Below are positions 16,332 through 24,480 of a DNA stretch of 64,000 bases, one piece after another. How positions within the stretch are numbered: the first letter of the stretch is position 1; each line of letters begins with the position of its first letter. The stretch comes from Vibrio sp. LaRot3 (GTDB lineage Bacteria; Pseudomonadota; Gammaproteobacteria; Enterobacterales; Vibrionaceae): NCBI RefSeq assembly GCF_027587025.1, contig NZ_JAPPTI010000002.1, positions 395,183-459,182 on the forward strand. Reading direction: 5' to 3'. The notes beneath the pieces are model-generated. The model did no database searches. It was not told where the DNA came from and saw only the letters and a program-made list of their open reading frames with translations. Made by a program: the position numbers and the translations under genes.

Positions 16332-17086
16332 AACTCGAACTAAACAACCTGTATGTCAACGCTGGCAAAACTCGCTTAGTCAAAGACATCAATTTGACCA
16401 TTGAATCTGGTTCTGTACTCGCTTTGGTTGGCGCAAGTGGCTCAGGCAAATCTGTCACTTGTTCCGCACTGTTTGATTTACTGCCTAACTCCTTAAATCA
16501 TGAATGTGAAATACGCCTTGAAGGTCAACCAATCGATGTACGTAGCATTCGGGGTAAGCACATCACTTGTATCATGCAAAATCCTGCCAGTGCATTTAAC
16601 CCGCTACAAACCATGCGCCAACATGGCTTTGAAACCATGCAAGCAAGCGGTCAACCGTTCTCTGAAGCTGCGCTGATTGAGGCTATGCAAGATGCAGGTT
16701 TGCAAGAATGCGAAAACACATTGACTCTTTATCCGTTTCAAATGAGTGGCGGTATGTTGCAGCGTATGATGCTCGCACTTGCCCTCGTAAGTGGTGCACA
16801 ATTATTAGTCGCGGATGAACCAACCACTGACCTCGACCTTGTTGTTCAAGCTCATATCCTTAATCGATTGGAACAGATAAGCAAAAAACGCAATTTAGGT
16901 GTATTGCTGGTTACCCATGATTTTGGCGTCGTTGCACGTTTGGCTGATCGAGTTGCGGTTATGTCTGATGGCCAGATTGTTGAACGAGGTTCGGTTGAGA
17001 AGATATTCCACCAGCCAAGTCACCCAGCGACCCAAGCATTGCTCAATGCCCATCTCTCATTGTACAAGGAGGTCAGCAATGGTTAA
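16328..17086 (+). CDS. nikD: ABC transporter ATP-binding protein NikD-like
   Basis: This 252-residue ATPase of the importer has Walker A GASGSGKSVT (about residues 36-45), an ABC signature with the variant form MSGGMLQRM, and Walker B LLVADEPTTDLD with the switch His in LLVTHD. Its start overlaps the nikC stop by four bases (ATGA). It works as a heterodimer with NikE. The Met in place of the usual Gln or Lys after SGG is tolerated in NikD proteins. Confidence 0.9.
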   Translation: MKLELNNLYVNAGKTRLVKDINLTIESGSVLALVGASGSGKSVTCSALFDLLPNSLNHECEIRLEGQPIDVRSIRGKHITCIMQNPASAFNPLQTMRQHGFETMQASGQPFSEAALIEAMQDAGLQECENTLTLYPFQMSGGMLQRMMLALALVSGAQLLVADEPTTDLDLVVQAHILNRLEQISKKRNLGVLLVTHDFGVVARLADRVAVMSDGQIVERGSVEKIFHQPSHPATQALLNAHLSLYKEVSNG

Positions 17087-17957
17087 TGAACTTCAAGACA
17101 CGCCATTCATTTCGGTTCAAGGCGCTGCAAAACGTTACCAGCCACAAGGGCTACTCACCAAGCAGACTAGCAAACAAGTGCTGACCGATATCAACCTTGA
17201 AATAAAACAAGGGGAATCCGTCGCCTTGGTCGGTGCCAGCGGTAGCGGAAAAAGCACATTATGCCGATTAATACTCGGTTTAGAGCCAACCAGTGATGGC
17301 GAGATCTATTACCAAGGTCAAGCGTTATCAAGCTTTACTAAACAAGATTGGATTAACTATCGCCAAGAGGTTCAATTGGTTTTTCAAGACGCTATAGGAG
17401 CCGTAAACCCACGCCAAACCATTGGACAGATATTGGCAGAGCCTTTGCGCTACCTACGTAAACTGACCAAGCCAGAAATCGAATCTGAAAGTAAGCAGCT
17501 AATGGCCAAAGTGGGATTGGATATTGCCCTATTAGCCAGAAAAGCCGGGCAATTAAGCGGTGGTCAATTACAGCGGGTCGGTATTGCGCGGGCTCTAGCA
17601 GTAAAGCCAAAGTTGATCGCTCTTGATGAGTCCTTATCAAGTTTAGACTTGGTACTACAGCAACAGATGATTGCGTTGTTGAAATCGATACAGCAAGAAT
17701 CTGGAACTGCATTCTTACTCATCACCCATGATTTGCGTTTAGTCGATTTGTTTTGCCATCGAGTGATCGTGCTCGACCAAGGAGAGATTGTGGAAAGTCG
17801 CCCAGCAAATACCAATGCACCTTGGCAAAGTGATATGGGTAAAAAGCTTAACTCAGCGATTCTACCCGCTATGCCGGTGACTAGAGCTAAAGAGACAACA
17901 TCAACCGTGGAGAATCTACAAAATGAAGATAGCTCTTTAAATGTAGGTGCTGCTTAA
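17079..17957 (+). CDS. nikE: ABC transporter ATP-binding protein NikE-like
   Basis: This 292-residue ATPase begins MVNELQDTPF. It has Walker A GASGSGKSTL, the signature LSGGQLQRVGIARAL and Walker B LIALDESLSSLD, where Ser replaces the common Pro. A loosely conserved C-terminal tail of about 30 residues follows the NikE core. The ATG at 17079 has AAGGAGG eight bases upstream and overlaps nikD by eight bases. It is the last gene of the nikABCDE operon. Confidence 0.9.
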   Translation: MVNELQDTPFISVQGAAKRYQPQGLLTKQTSKQVLTDINLEIKQGESVALVGASGSGKSTLCRLILGLEPTSDGEIYYQGQALSSFTKQDWINYRQEVQLVFQDAIGAVNPRQTIGQILAEPLRYLRKLTKPEIESESKQLMAKVGLDIALLARKAGQLSGGQLQRVGIARALAVKPKLIALDESLSSLDLVLQQQMIALLKSIQQESGTAFLLITHDLRLVDLFCHRVIVLDQGEIVESRPANTNAPWQSDMGKKLNSAILPAMPVTRAKETTSTVENLQNEDSSLNVGAA

Positions 17958-18064
17958 CAAAGCATTAAGCCTCAATGTGATTGTGCCTCACGGTGATTGT
18001 GCCTAAGCACGCATTTGGCATTTCAAACATCTGTCAAACAACTCACACTGTCAGTGGCTAGATA

Positions 18065-18090
18065 AAAGAGAGGCATGAGTGCCTCTCTTT
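18065..18090. terminator. bidirectional terminator
   Basis: A perfect 11-bp stem AAAGAGAGGCA / TGCCTCTCTTT with a 4-base loop lies between the convergent nik operon and the Nudix/GNAT pair. Confidence 0.9.
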
Positions 18091-18491
18091 CATTTCAGCA
18101 TAAGGTGGGCGCTTAAACGTCGATACTCATTTAGCGCAACTTTATCCGCTTCAATGGCGACATTGTCTGGGTCAATCTCAAACCATTCGACACTCTCCGC
18201 TTCGAGTGCGGTTATTTCCCCTTGCCACTGAGTAACGACGTAATAGTGAATCAGCTGTAGCTCCGAAGTTGGATGGTAAAGAGAGCACAAGTATTTAGAG
18301 CGTACTGGCGTTACTTGCAGTTCTTCCATCAGTTCTCGCATCAACGTATCTTCTTGCTCTTCTCCCGCTTCCATATGACCACCGGGAACATTAGTCATAC
18401 CTGCATCTGTCTCTCGATCTGCACCACGCTTTTCTAGCAATATCCTATTTTGACTAATAAGCATAAACGAAACGCATTGATGAACCTCCAT
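18090..18491 (-). CDS. Nudix hydrolase
   Basis: This is a 133-residue Nudix-fold enzyme. The box GGHMEAGEEQEDTLMRELMEEL (about residues 37-58) contains all catalytic glutamates. LLEKRGAD... and the preceding hydrophobic strand fit the MutT-like core. The substrate is not readable; it may be a nucleotide-pool cleaning enzyme. It starts three bases after the GNAT gene's stop, so the two are co-transcribed and probably translationally coupled. Its 3' end reaches the bidirectional terminator. Confidence 0.88.
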   Translation of the reverse strand: MEVHQCVSFMLISQNRILLEKRGADRETDAGMTNVPGGHMEAGEEQEDTLMRELMEELQVTPVRSKYLCSLYHPTSELQLIHYYVVTQWQGEITALEAESVEWFEIDPDNVAIEADKVALNEYRRLSAHLMLK

Positions 18492-18493
18492 TT

Positions 18494-18934
18494 CTAGACA
18501 GCCTCCCTTCGCATTAAAAACTCCGATTCACTTTCTTCGACAACCTTAAAACCATGTCGCGAATACAGCTTTTGTGCTGGATTCGACTTAATCACACTTA
18601 GGCCTACTTTTGATCGGGTTTGTTGTGCGCAGCCAATCAAATACTCTAGCAACTGGCTACCAATACGCTTGCCTTGATACTCTGGTAAAACCTGTAGCTG
18701 AACCAAATACCAATAATTTGTATCCTGATCGTAAGTCGCTTTATACAAGCCTACAGATTTTCCTTTGTACTCTATGATCTGTGCGTGTTCGAAATGGTAT
18801 TGGATCCGCTTTTGATACGCTTCATCACTGATTGGCATGTCGGCACCAATCAAGTATTCCCTCATGGTTCGATCTCTTAACATCATTAAAAAATCTAAAT
18901 CTGAGGATTTGGCTTTACGTAACGAGATTTCCAT
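18494..18934 (-). CDS. GNAT-family N-acetyltransferase
   Basis: This is a protein of about 146 residues from the ATG at 18934 (MEISLRKAKSSDLDFLMMLR), which has GGAG eight bases upstream. The open frame continues 36 codons further upstream, but the GNAT fold begins at MEISLRKA. The acetyl-CoA binding motif A is visible as LQVLPEYQGKRIGSQLLEYL (VxPxxQGxGxGxxL), followed by the typical LYSRHGFKVVEESES motif B. The acceptor is unknown. It is the upstream partner of the Nudix gene. Confidence 0.88.
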   Translation of the reverse strand: MEISLRKAKSSDLDFLMMLRDRTMREYLIGADMPISDEAYQKRIQYHFEHAQIIEYKGKSVGLYKATYDQDTNYWYLVQLQVLPEYQGKRIGSQLLEYLIGCAQQTRSKVGLSVIKSNPAQKLYSRHGFKVVEESESEFLMRREAV

Positions 18935-19061
18935 ACCTAGCTCCGACGATACAATTGACTCACTCAGTAGATTGTAACAGTCAAAATCCGCCAAGAGTTT
19001 CCTTTCCATAATTTTCTTTATGAGTGTGACCAAGAGCACCACATCGGCCGAAACAATAGAC

Positions 19062-19532
19062 TTAACGCCTAATTAAGCCGCCATGATAGTGCAAGTCGTA
19101 AACCTTCTTCTGTTCTAGTTCAATCCATTCATATCCTGTAAACGAATTAACATCCCCTTTATTGGTGTCGTGATAGCATCCCCAGTTTGTATTAATCACC
19201 GAATCACCTAAAAACTCGCCAGACTGATAGATTTCAGTTAATGCTGTTATTACTGCATTGCCTGCCTTTTCTCCGTTACATATATCAGGCCTTAAGATCT
19301 TCCCGTAATAGTTCATAGCCCAAACAGGCTCACCTTCGAAATACACCACTTCTTGCCCTAGAAAATCGGTGCCACCAAAGTAACTGTCTAGATATTGAAA
19401 TGGGCCTCTTTGGTATTGAATATCACTAGCGCCTTTGCGCGATGGTAAGCATTTAGGGGCTAGACCGATATATGAGTTAGCTTTTGCTTCAGCAATAAAG
19501 CGGTAAAGTTCTTGTTTAGTAAAAGATGACAT
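19062..19532 (-). CDS. DUF5680 domain protein
   Basis: This 156-residue protein has an aromatic-rich core (YQRGPFQYLDSYFGG, FLGQEVVYFEGEPVWAMNYYG) that I recognise as DUF5680, a domain of unknown function found alone or fused to helix-turn-helix regulators. No DNA-binding domain is attached here. The start has GGGAGG four bases before the ATG. It is probably its own transcription unit, separated by 80 bases from the RES toxin gene upstream. Confidence 0.8.
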   Translation of the reverse strand: MSSFTKQELYRFIAEAKANSYIGLAPKCLPSRKGASDIQYQRGPFQYLDSYFGGTDFLGQEVVYFEGEPVWAMNYYGKILRPDICNGEKAGNAVITALTEIYQSGEFLGDSVINTNWGCYHDTNKGDVNSFTGYEWIELEQKKVYDLHYHGGLIRR

Positions 19533-19612
19533 ATAACCTCCCGATCAAAGAAGTTATAACAACTGTATATAAACACAGTTATTCCGAGTCACTTCACTTA
19601 AATGAAAAACAC

Positions 19613-20077
19613 CTATTTAATCAGTCGTAAATCAAACTGAAAATTTAAACGAGTGGCAGATTGGACAATTAGGTTGGCATCAGGATGTTGAATGTTAAGT
19701 AGATAATTGCGCTCGCGGGGAACAATGGTGGAAGGCACTGATAGGATTGGGCTGGCCAAACTTTTAAGCCATTGATCACCAATCTCAGCGGTATCTGTTG
19801 GTGCTGGGTTCTCTTGCCAATTTGAAGGCAAATCCGCATCATCGATAGTGAGACCCGCTTGTTGACCAAACGTCACTTGATACAGTTCATAGCTTGCGAG
19901 CAATTCGCTATTTTGCAAATGAACCAACATCTCTAACATGGCTAACGATTCAGAACCTGCAAGATAAACACAACTATTGCCCTTGCTGTTCCATCGTCCT
20001 CCGTATAAACGGGCGCCTTCGCCATCAAAAGCGTTGGCCGCCCATTTCTTGCTCACGATACGGTAGCCATACAGCAT
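19613..20077 (-). CDS. RES-domain toxin (NAD+-degrading) of a RES-Xre system
   Basis: This 154-residue RES-family toxin belongs to a family that depletes NAD+ by glycohydrolase or phosphorolysis. The name motif region GGRWNSKGNSCVYLAGSES (about residues 26-44) carries the conserved Arg28 and Tyr38, with Glu49 and the later VPSTIVPRERNYLLN segment in family spacing, so the active site looks intact. Its ATG overlaps the antitoxin stop (TAATG), the usual order with antitoxin first. The operon is controlled by the palindrome at 20533-20561. Confidence 0.9.
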   Translation of the reverse strand: MLYGYRIVSKKWAANAFDGEGARLYGGRWNSKGNSCVYLAGSESLAMLEMLVHLQNSELLASYELYQVTFGQQAGLTIDDADLPSNWQENPAPTDTAEIGDQWLKSLASPILSVPSTIVPRERNYLLNIQHPDANLIVQSATRLNFQFDLRLIK

Positions 20078-20520
20078 TAAGAGAAGACTCCGTGCTCAAG
20101 TCGGCCAATGAGGTCAAGTACCGCTTCTGTCTCTGCGGAAGTGGACAACATCGTAATTGGCTTATTATTCCCTAACCCTGTCACCGAAGTGGTTAGCCAT
20201 TGACGTGCTTTAACGGCGTCGAGCTCAAACAGGTCAAGACTTGCTTGATACACTTCCGCAAAGCGATACAGCCTATCGCTCTCTTCCTTATTAAACTTAC
20301 CAGACTTAGCTCTGCGCTGAAGCGTTGCCCGTGGGATTGCGGTTGCATTTGCGACATCTTGTTTCTCAAAACCAGAGATAGATGCCAGTTTGCCAAACAC
20401 TTCAAAAGGCAGACCTTCATGCAATGCTTGATGCAATTTGATGCCGCGAGCAGGCAAACCGACTTGTTGCCAGAATGAAGCTTTCGTTGGCGTTGGTTTA
20501 TAGCTTTGGAATGTTTGCAT
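20077..20520 (-). CDS. Xre/MbcA/ParS-family antitoxin
   Basis: This antitoxin of about 147 residues begins MQTFQSYKPTPTKASFW. It has an N-terminal Xre-like helix-turn-helix with FEKQDVANATAIPRATLQRRAKSGKF and a C-terminal toxin-binding (MbcA/ParS) domain with KARQWLTTSVTGLGNNKPI. The ATG at 20520 has GGAGG five bases upstream. Alternative in-frame ATGs up to 20544 fall within the operator and are less likely. It binds the RES toxin and represses the operon. Confidence 0.9.
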   Translation of the reverse strand: MQTFQSYKPTPTKASFWQQVGLPARGIKLHQALHEGLPFEVFGKLASISGFEKQDVANATAIPRATLQRRAKSGKFNKEESDRLYRFAEVYQASLDLFELDAVKARQWLTTSVTGLGNNKPITMLSTSAETEAVLDLIGRLEHGVFS

Positions 20521-20532
20521 CATCACCTCCAT

Positions 20533-20561
20533 CATTTGATACATTCATTATGTATCAAATG
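20533..20561. promoter_or_regulatory. palindromic operator of the RES-Xre operon
   Basis: A perfect inverted repeat has 12-bp arms (CATTTGATACAT / ATGTATCAAATG) and a 5-base spacer. It sits immediately upstream of the antitoxin start, the usual binding site for Xre antitoxin autorepression. Confidence 0.85.
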
Positions 20562-20604
20562 AGCAAAAGCACCAAGCAATATTGCTCATTTTCCATACAC
20601 AAAC

Positions 20605-20636
20605 AAAATCGCCCAACTCGGGTTGGACGATTTTTA
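20605..20636 (-). terminator. likely terminator of galE
   Basis: The hairpin AAAATCG..CCAAC / GTTGG..CGATTTT, with one internal mismatch, lies just past the galE stop and has A/T tracts on both sides. Confidence 0.65.
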
Positions 20637-20657
20637 GTGATAAGTTAAAGGCAGGGG

Positions 20658-21674
20658 TTAATTATCTGGGTAGCCATCCGGGTTATTTGACTGCCAGCAC
20701 CACGCATCTTGCGTCATCTGCTGTAATGTCTTTGTCGCAGTCCAGTTTAGCTCTAGCCTTGCCTTTGATGGGTCAGCCCAACACTCTGCAATGTCACCCT
20801 CTCTGCGGTCTACAATCTGATAAGGTACTGCTTTGCCGCTCGCTTGCTCAAACGCATGCACCATTTGCAATACACTGTATCCTACTCCAGTGCCCAAGTT
20901 GTACACATGCAAACCCGGCTGATTACCAACCTGTTTTAATGCCGCGAGATGACCATCCGCCAAATCCATTACATGAATATAATCTCGTACGCCAGTGCCA
21001 TCTTTGGTTGGGTAGTCATCACCAAACACCGACAGCACTTCACGCCGACCCACTGCGACTTGAGAAACATAAGGCATTAAATTGTTGGGTATCCCCTGTG
21101 GGTCTTCGCCCAACTCACCAGATGGATGAGCCCCTACCGGGTTGAAATAACGCAGCAAAGTAATACTCCACTCCGGATTGGCTTTATGAAAATCCGCAAG
21201 ACACTCTTCCACCATTAACTTACTGCGTCCGTAAGGATTAGTGGCACTGGTCGGAAAGTCTTCTGTGATCGGCACACTAGCAGGATCACCATAAACGGTT
21301 GCTGACGAACTGAAAATCAACGATTTCACGCCAGCCTCTCGCATAGCATCGACCAGAGTTAAGGTTCCGTGGACATTGTCTTCATAATACTCTAGAGGAT
21401 GAGTGACTGACTCTCCTACGGCCTTCAAACCTGCAAAGTGAATAACAGCGTCAATGTGGTTGTCTTTTAGCACTTCAACTAAAGCCGGTTTATCCCGTAC
21501 GTCCAAGTGATAAAATGTAGGTTTACTGCGCGCCAACTTCTCTATCCGGTGCAGAACCGATGCCTTACTGTTACATAAATTATCGTAAATAACCGGCGTG
21601 TAATTCGCCTCTAGCAATTGAATGCATGTATGGCTACCAATATAGCCCATCCCACCAGTAACAAGTACGTTCAT
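20658..21674 (-). CDS. galE: UDP-glucose 4-epimerase
   Basis: This 338-residue SDR-type epimerase interconverts UDP-glucose and UDP-galactose for envelope sugars and galactose use. The NAD-binding motif [14 protein letters not shown] is at the N-terminus, the catalytic pair Tyr-x3-Lys is seen in [12 protein letters not shown] (about residue 150), and Ser/Thr sits in the preceding SSSATVYG. The start MNVLVTGG at 21674 is preferred; 16 extra codons upstream have no family support. There is no galTKM beside it, so a role in surface polysaccharide supply is plausible. Confidence 0.95.
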   Translation of the reverse strand: MNVLVTGGMGYIGSHTCIQLLEANYTPVIYDNLCNSKASVLHRIEKLARSKPTFYHLDVRDKPALVEVLKDNHIDAVIHFAGLKAVGESVTHPLEYYEDNVHGTLTLVDAMREAGVKSLIFSSSATVYGDPASVPITEDFPTSATNPYGRSKLMVEECLADFHKANPEWSITLLRYFNPVGAHPSGELGEDPQGIPNNLMPYVSQVAVGRREVLSVFGDDYPTKDGTGVRDYIHVMDLADGHLAALKQVGNQPGLHVYNLGTGVGYSVLQMVHAFEQASGKAVPYQIVDRREGDIAECWADPSKARLELNWTATKTLQQMTQDAWCWQSNNPDGYPDN

Positions 21675-21722
21675 ACACAGCCCTCTTAGATTCTTGGTTG
21701 GCACAAGTACATCTAGATTCAT

Positions 21723-22065
21723 ATAAAGTATAAGAGGGGTTTTACAGTTATGTGTAATTTATGTCTTTTCGCTGATCTAATGGGGAGAATCGCCCCACTA
21801 CTTTAATGTTCTAATTCGCCCATATTAGGACTCATGAAATGCATGATAAATTTGAGCGTTACGCCCATGTTCGAAATCACACTCGCATCAACAATCCTAC
21901 CTAAGTCACTGACATAACGTTGGTATTTACGATAATCTAACTTTTAGTTGGAATGGATTGCTTACACGACAAAATGTCAAACCGTTGCATGGGCTAACGC
22001 GGAGATTATCGGTACAGCAATCTATGCTAAACATGGGTAAAGGATTCAATACAGGGAGCGTATCT
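21723..22065. other. intergenic region between galE and pxpA
   Basis: About 340 bases between divergent genes hold both promoters. I see no convincing gene or long palindrome. Upstream in-frame extensions of pxpA fall here but lack family support. Confidence 0.4.
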
Positions 22066-22809
22066 ATGACACAACGACGCCTCACCTTAAATTGCGATAT
22101 GGGTGAAAGTTTTGGGTGTTGGAACAAGGGACAAGATGACGAAGTCATGCCATTAATCGACATGGCAAACATTGCCTGCGGATTCCACGCGTCTGATCCG
22201 GTCACCATGGCGAACACAGTAAAACTCGCGGTTCGGCACCAAGTCCGTGTTGGTGCTCATCCAAGCTACCCAGATTTAGTCGGTTTTGGCCGACGCAGCA
22301 TGGCGCTATCCGCAGAAGAAATTACTTACTCGGTCATCTATCAGGTAGGCGCACTTAAATCGATTTGTGATAGCTTTAACCACAGCGTTGATTACATCAA
22401 ACCTCATGGCGCACTCTACAACGACATGATGCGAGATTTAGCGATCTTTGAATCTATAGTTGATGCAGCGGCAAGCTTCAATCTACCTGTGATGATGTTA
22501 GCTCAACAAGACAATAGCGACTTCTTCGATATCGCAGAGCGATACGACGTGCCTTTGTTATTTGAAGCCTTTGCCGATAGAGCTTACTTAGCCGATGGCA
22601 GCTTAGCCCCCAGAGAACAAGCAGGTTCGGTACTTACTCATCAAGAAGACATCGTTGGCCAAGTATTGCAAATGGTCAATTATGGCAAGGTAAGAACCAT
22701 TGATGGCTACACACTCGATATTGAAGCCGACACAATTTGTGTTCACGGAGACAACCCCGCCGCACTTCAAACGCTAATTGAACTCAACCAGCAATTAGGC
22801 AGAGGTTAG
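22066..22809 (+). CDS. pxpA: 5-oxoprolinase subunit PxpA (LamB/YcsF family)
   Basis: This is a 247-residue subunit of the ATP-dependent 5-oxoprolinase that opens 5-oxo-L-proline to glutamate. LamB/YcsF motifs are clear: LNCDMGESFG at the N-terminus, ANIACGFHASDP, VGAHPSYPD and YIKPHGALYN. The start at 22066 (MTQRRLTLNCDMGE) has GGGAG upstream. The frame opens earlier, but the family begins here. It is first of pxpABC with tight spacing to pxpB. Confidence 0.92.
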   Translation: MTQRRLTLNCDMGESFGCWNKGQDDEVMPLIDMANIACGFHASDPVTMANTVKLAVRHQVRVGAHPSYPDLVGFGRRSMALSAEEITYSVIYQVGALKSICDSFNHSVDYIKPHGALYNDMMRDLAIFESIVDAAASFNLPVMMLAQQDNSDFFDIAERYDVPLLFEAFADRAYLADGSLAPREQAGSVLTHQEDIVGQVLQMVNYGKVRTIDGYTLDIEADTICVHGDNPAALQTLIELNQQLGRG

Positions 22810-22810
22810 T

Positions 22811-23518
22811 ATGGACAACTTTCAGTATCGTATTGAGCCCGTTTCAGAAACCGCATTAATGGTTCGCTTTAATCATCCATCGAGCAAGTCGTTGTCCATA
22901 GCCATCGGCTATATCGCCAATGAAATCTATCGCCAGCATGCACACTTCATCATGAATGCCACCCCGGCGTATGACTCCATTTTGGTCGACTATTTACCTA
23001 ATCGAATGGTGCCTCAAGCGCTCGCGCACGCCATCGAAACCATTATTGAACACTACCAACCTACGCAAATCAAAGCCAGTGACGATGTGATCCCACTGCC
23101 TGTGTACTACTCTAGTCAAGTCGGCCCAGACATCGCGTTATATCAATCGAAAGGAATGTCACTCGATGACATTATTGAGCTACATACTGAGCGCACCTAT
23201 TTTGTTAGCGCGATTGGTTTCTCTGCCGGTTTCGCCTTTTTAAGCGACGTCGCTCCAGATCTTGAACTGCCACGCCAAGCAACACCACGGCTAAACGTAC
23301 CGAAAGGCAGCGTCGCGGTTGCTGGCAGTAAAACTGCCATTTATCCAAGTGCCTCACCCGGTGGTTGGAACATCATCGGCAATTGCCCGATTGACCTATA
23401 TGACCCGACTGAGACGCCAGTTACTCCGTTTTCTATTGGTGCGGAAGTGCAATTCTATTCCATCGATAAAGAGACATTTATTGAACTTGGCGGTCAAATA
23501 CATGAGGGTTGGAAATGA
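22811..23518 (+). CDS. pxpB: 5-oxoprolinase subunit PxpB (KipI/AHS1 family)
   Basis: This 235-residue AHS1-domain subunit carries the characteristic segments AIGFSAGFAFL and PRLNVPKGSVAVAG, then IYPSASPGGWNIIG. It forms the catalytic complex with PxpA and PxpC; the B. subtilis homologue KipI also inhibits a sporulation kinase. It starts one base after pxpA and overlaps pxpC by four bases (ATGA). Confidence 0.92.
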   Translation: MDNFQYRIEPVSETALMVRFNHPSSKSLSIAIGYIANEIYRQHAHFIMNATPAYDSILVDYLPNRMVPQALAHAIETIIEHYQPTQIKASDDVIPLPVYYSSQVGPDIALYQSKGMSLDDIIELHTERTYFVSAIGFSAGFAFLSDVAPDLELPRQATPRLNVPKGSVAVAGSKTAIYPSASPGGWNIIGNCPIDLYDPTETPVTPFSIGAEVQFYSIDKETFIELGGQIHEGWK

Positions 23519-24441
23519 GTAGAGACTATATTGAAATCATCAAACCCGGCGCTCTAAGCTTACTGCAAGACCTTGGGCGTTTTGGGCAAAGCCAAATGGG
23601 CATCACGCAAGGTGGCGCTTTAGATGACTACGCTTACAGTTGGGCAAATAAGTTATTAGGTAACCCTGCCGGCGCAGCCTGTATCGAAATCACACTAGGC
23701 CAAAGCAGTTATCAAATTCAAGCCGACTGCCAACTGGCTATTACCGGCGCAGAAATGCATGCGAGCCTAGATGGCGAGCCTGTCACTAACTGGGCGAGCT
23801 TTAATGCCAAGAAAGGCCAAGTTCTGAGCTTTGCCATCGCACAATCAGGATTACGTAGCTATCTTGCCGTCAAACATGGTTTTCAAGTCGCACCTCAGCT
23901 TGGCAGTGTATCCACCGTTGCCCGTGATAAATTAGGTGGAATCGCGCAAGGTTTAGCGCTGCAACCCGGAGACAAGCTCCCTGTCATCACTAGCCAAGCG
24001 AGCAAGGAAAATCAGCTGAGCTTTCGCTTCAAACCCGACTATTCATTACCCGTCACATTAAGAGTCATTGAAGGTTATCAAACCCATCTTTTCGACCCCG
24101 ACGCATTGGCCCACTTTTATCTCGCCTCATTTACAGTGAGTCAAAACATCAACCGGATGGGCTATCGGCTGACTGGAGCTAGCATAACCGCCCCAACAGA
24201 AACCCTACTCAGTGAGGGTGTTGCCCTTGGTGCCATTCAAGTACCACCAGATGGCGAGCCGATTATATTACTTAATGATCGACAAACCTTAGGTGGATAC
24301 CCAAAACTTGGCTGTGTCGCCCGTGTAGATTTGCCGCGCTTAGCACAAGCGAAGCCGGGGCAAACGGTCACATTCGTAAAAGGGAATTTAGGTGAATTAC
24401 AGTCGATTTGGAGTCGTTGGGCAAACTATTTTGGCTATTAA
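23515..24441 (+). CDS. pxpC: 5-oxoprolinase subunit PxpC (KipA/AHS2 family)
   Basis: This AHS2-domain protein of about 308 residues begins MSRDYIEIIKPGALSLLQDL. Motifs include GRFGQSQMGITQGGALDDYAY, NPAGAACIE and VALGAIQVPPDGEPIILLNDRQTLGGYPK, all typical of biotin-dependent carboxylase-like AHS2 proteins. The ATGA overlap with pxpB fixes the start; a TTG six bases upstream is also possible. It completes the 5-oxoprolinase complex, which salvages spontaneously formed pyroglutamate. Confidence 0.92.
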   Translation: MSRDYIEIIKPGALSLLQDLGRFGQSQMGITQGGALDDYAYSWANKLLGNPAGAACIEITLGQSSYQIQADCQLAITGAEMHASLDGEPVTNWASFNAKKGQVLSFAIAQSGLRSYLAVKHGFQVAPQLGSVSTVARDKLGGIAQGLALQPGDKLPVITSQASKENQLSFRFKPDYSLPVTLRVIEGYQTHLFDPDALAHFYLASFTVSQNINRMGYRLTGASITAPTETLLSEGVALGAIQVPPDGEPIILLNDRQTLGGYPKLGCVARVDLPRLAQAKPGQTVTFVKGNLGELQSIWSRWANYFGY

Positions 24442-24451
24442 AGATAGTGAG

Positions 24452-24480
24452 GAATATTAGGGTCATTAGCCCTAATATTC
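24452..24480. terminator. hairpin between convergent pxpC and oxidoreductase genes
   Basis: A perfect 11-bp stem GAATATTAGGG / CCCTAATATTC with a 7-base loop overlaps the oxidoreductase stop codon. The T tract is poor, so it may end transcription from both sides only partly. Confidence 0.55.
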
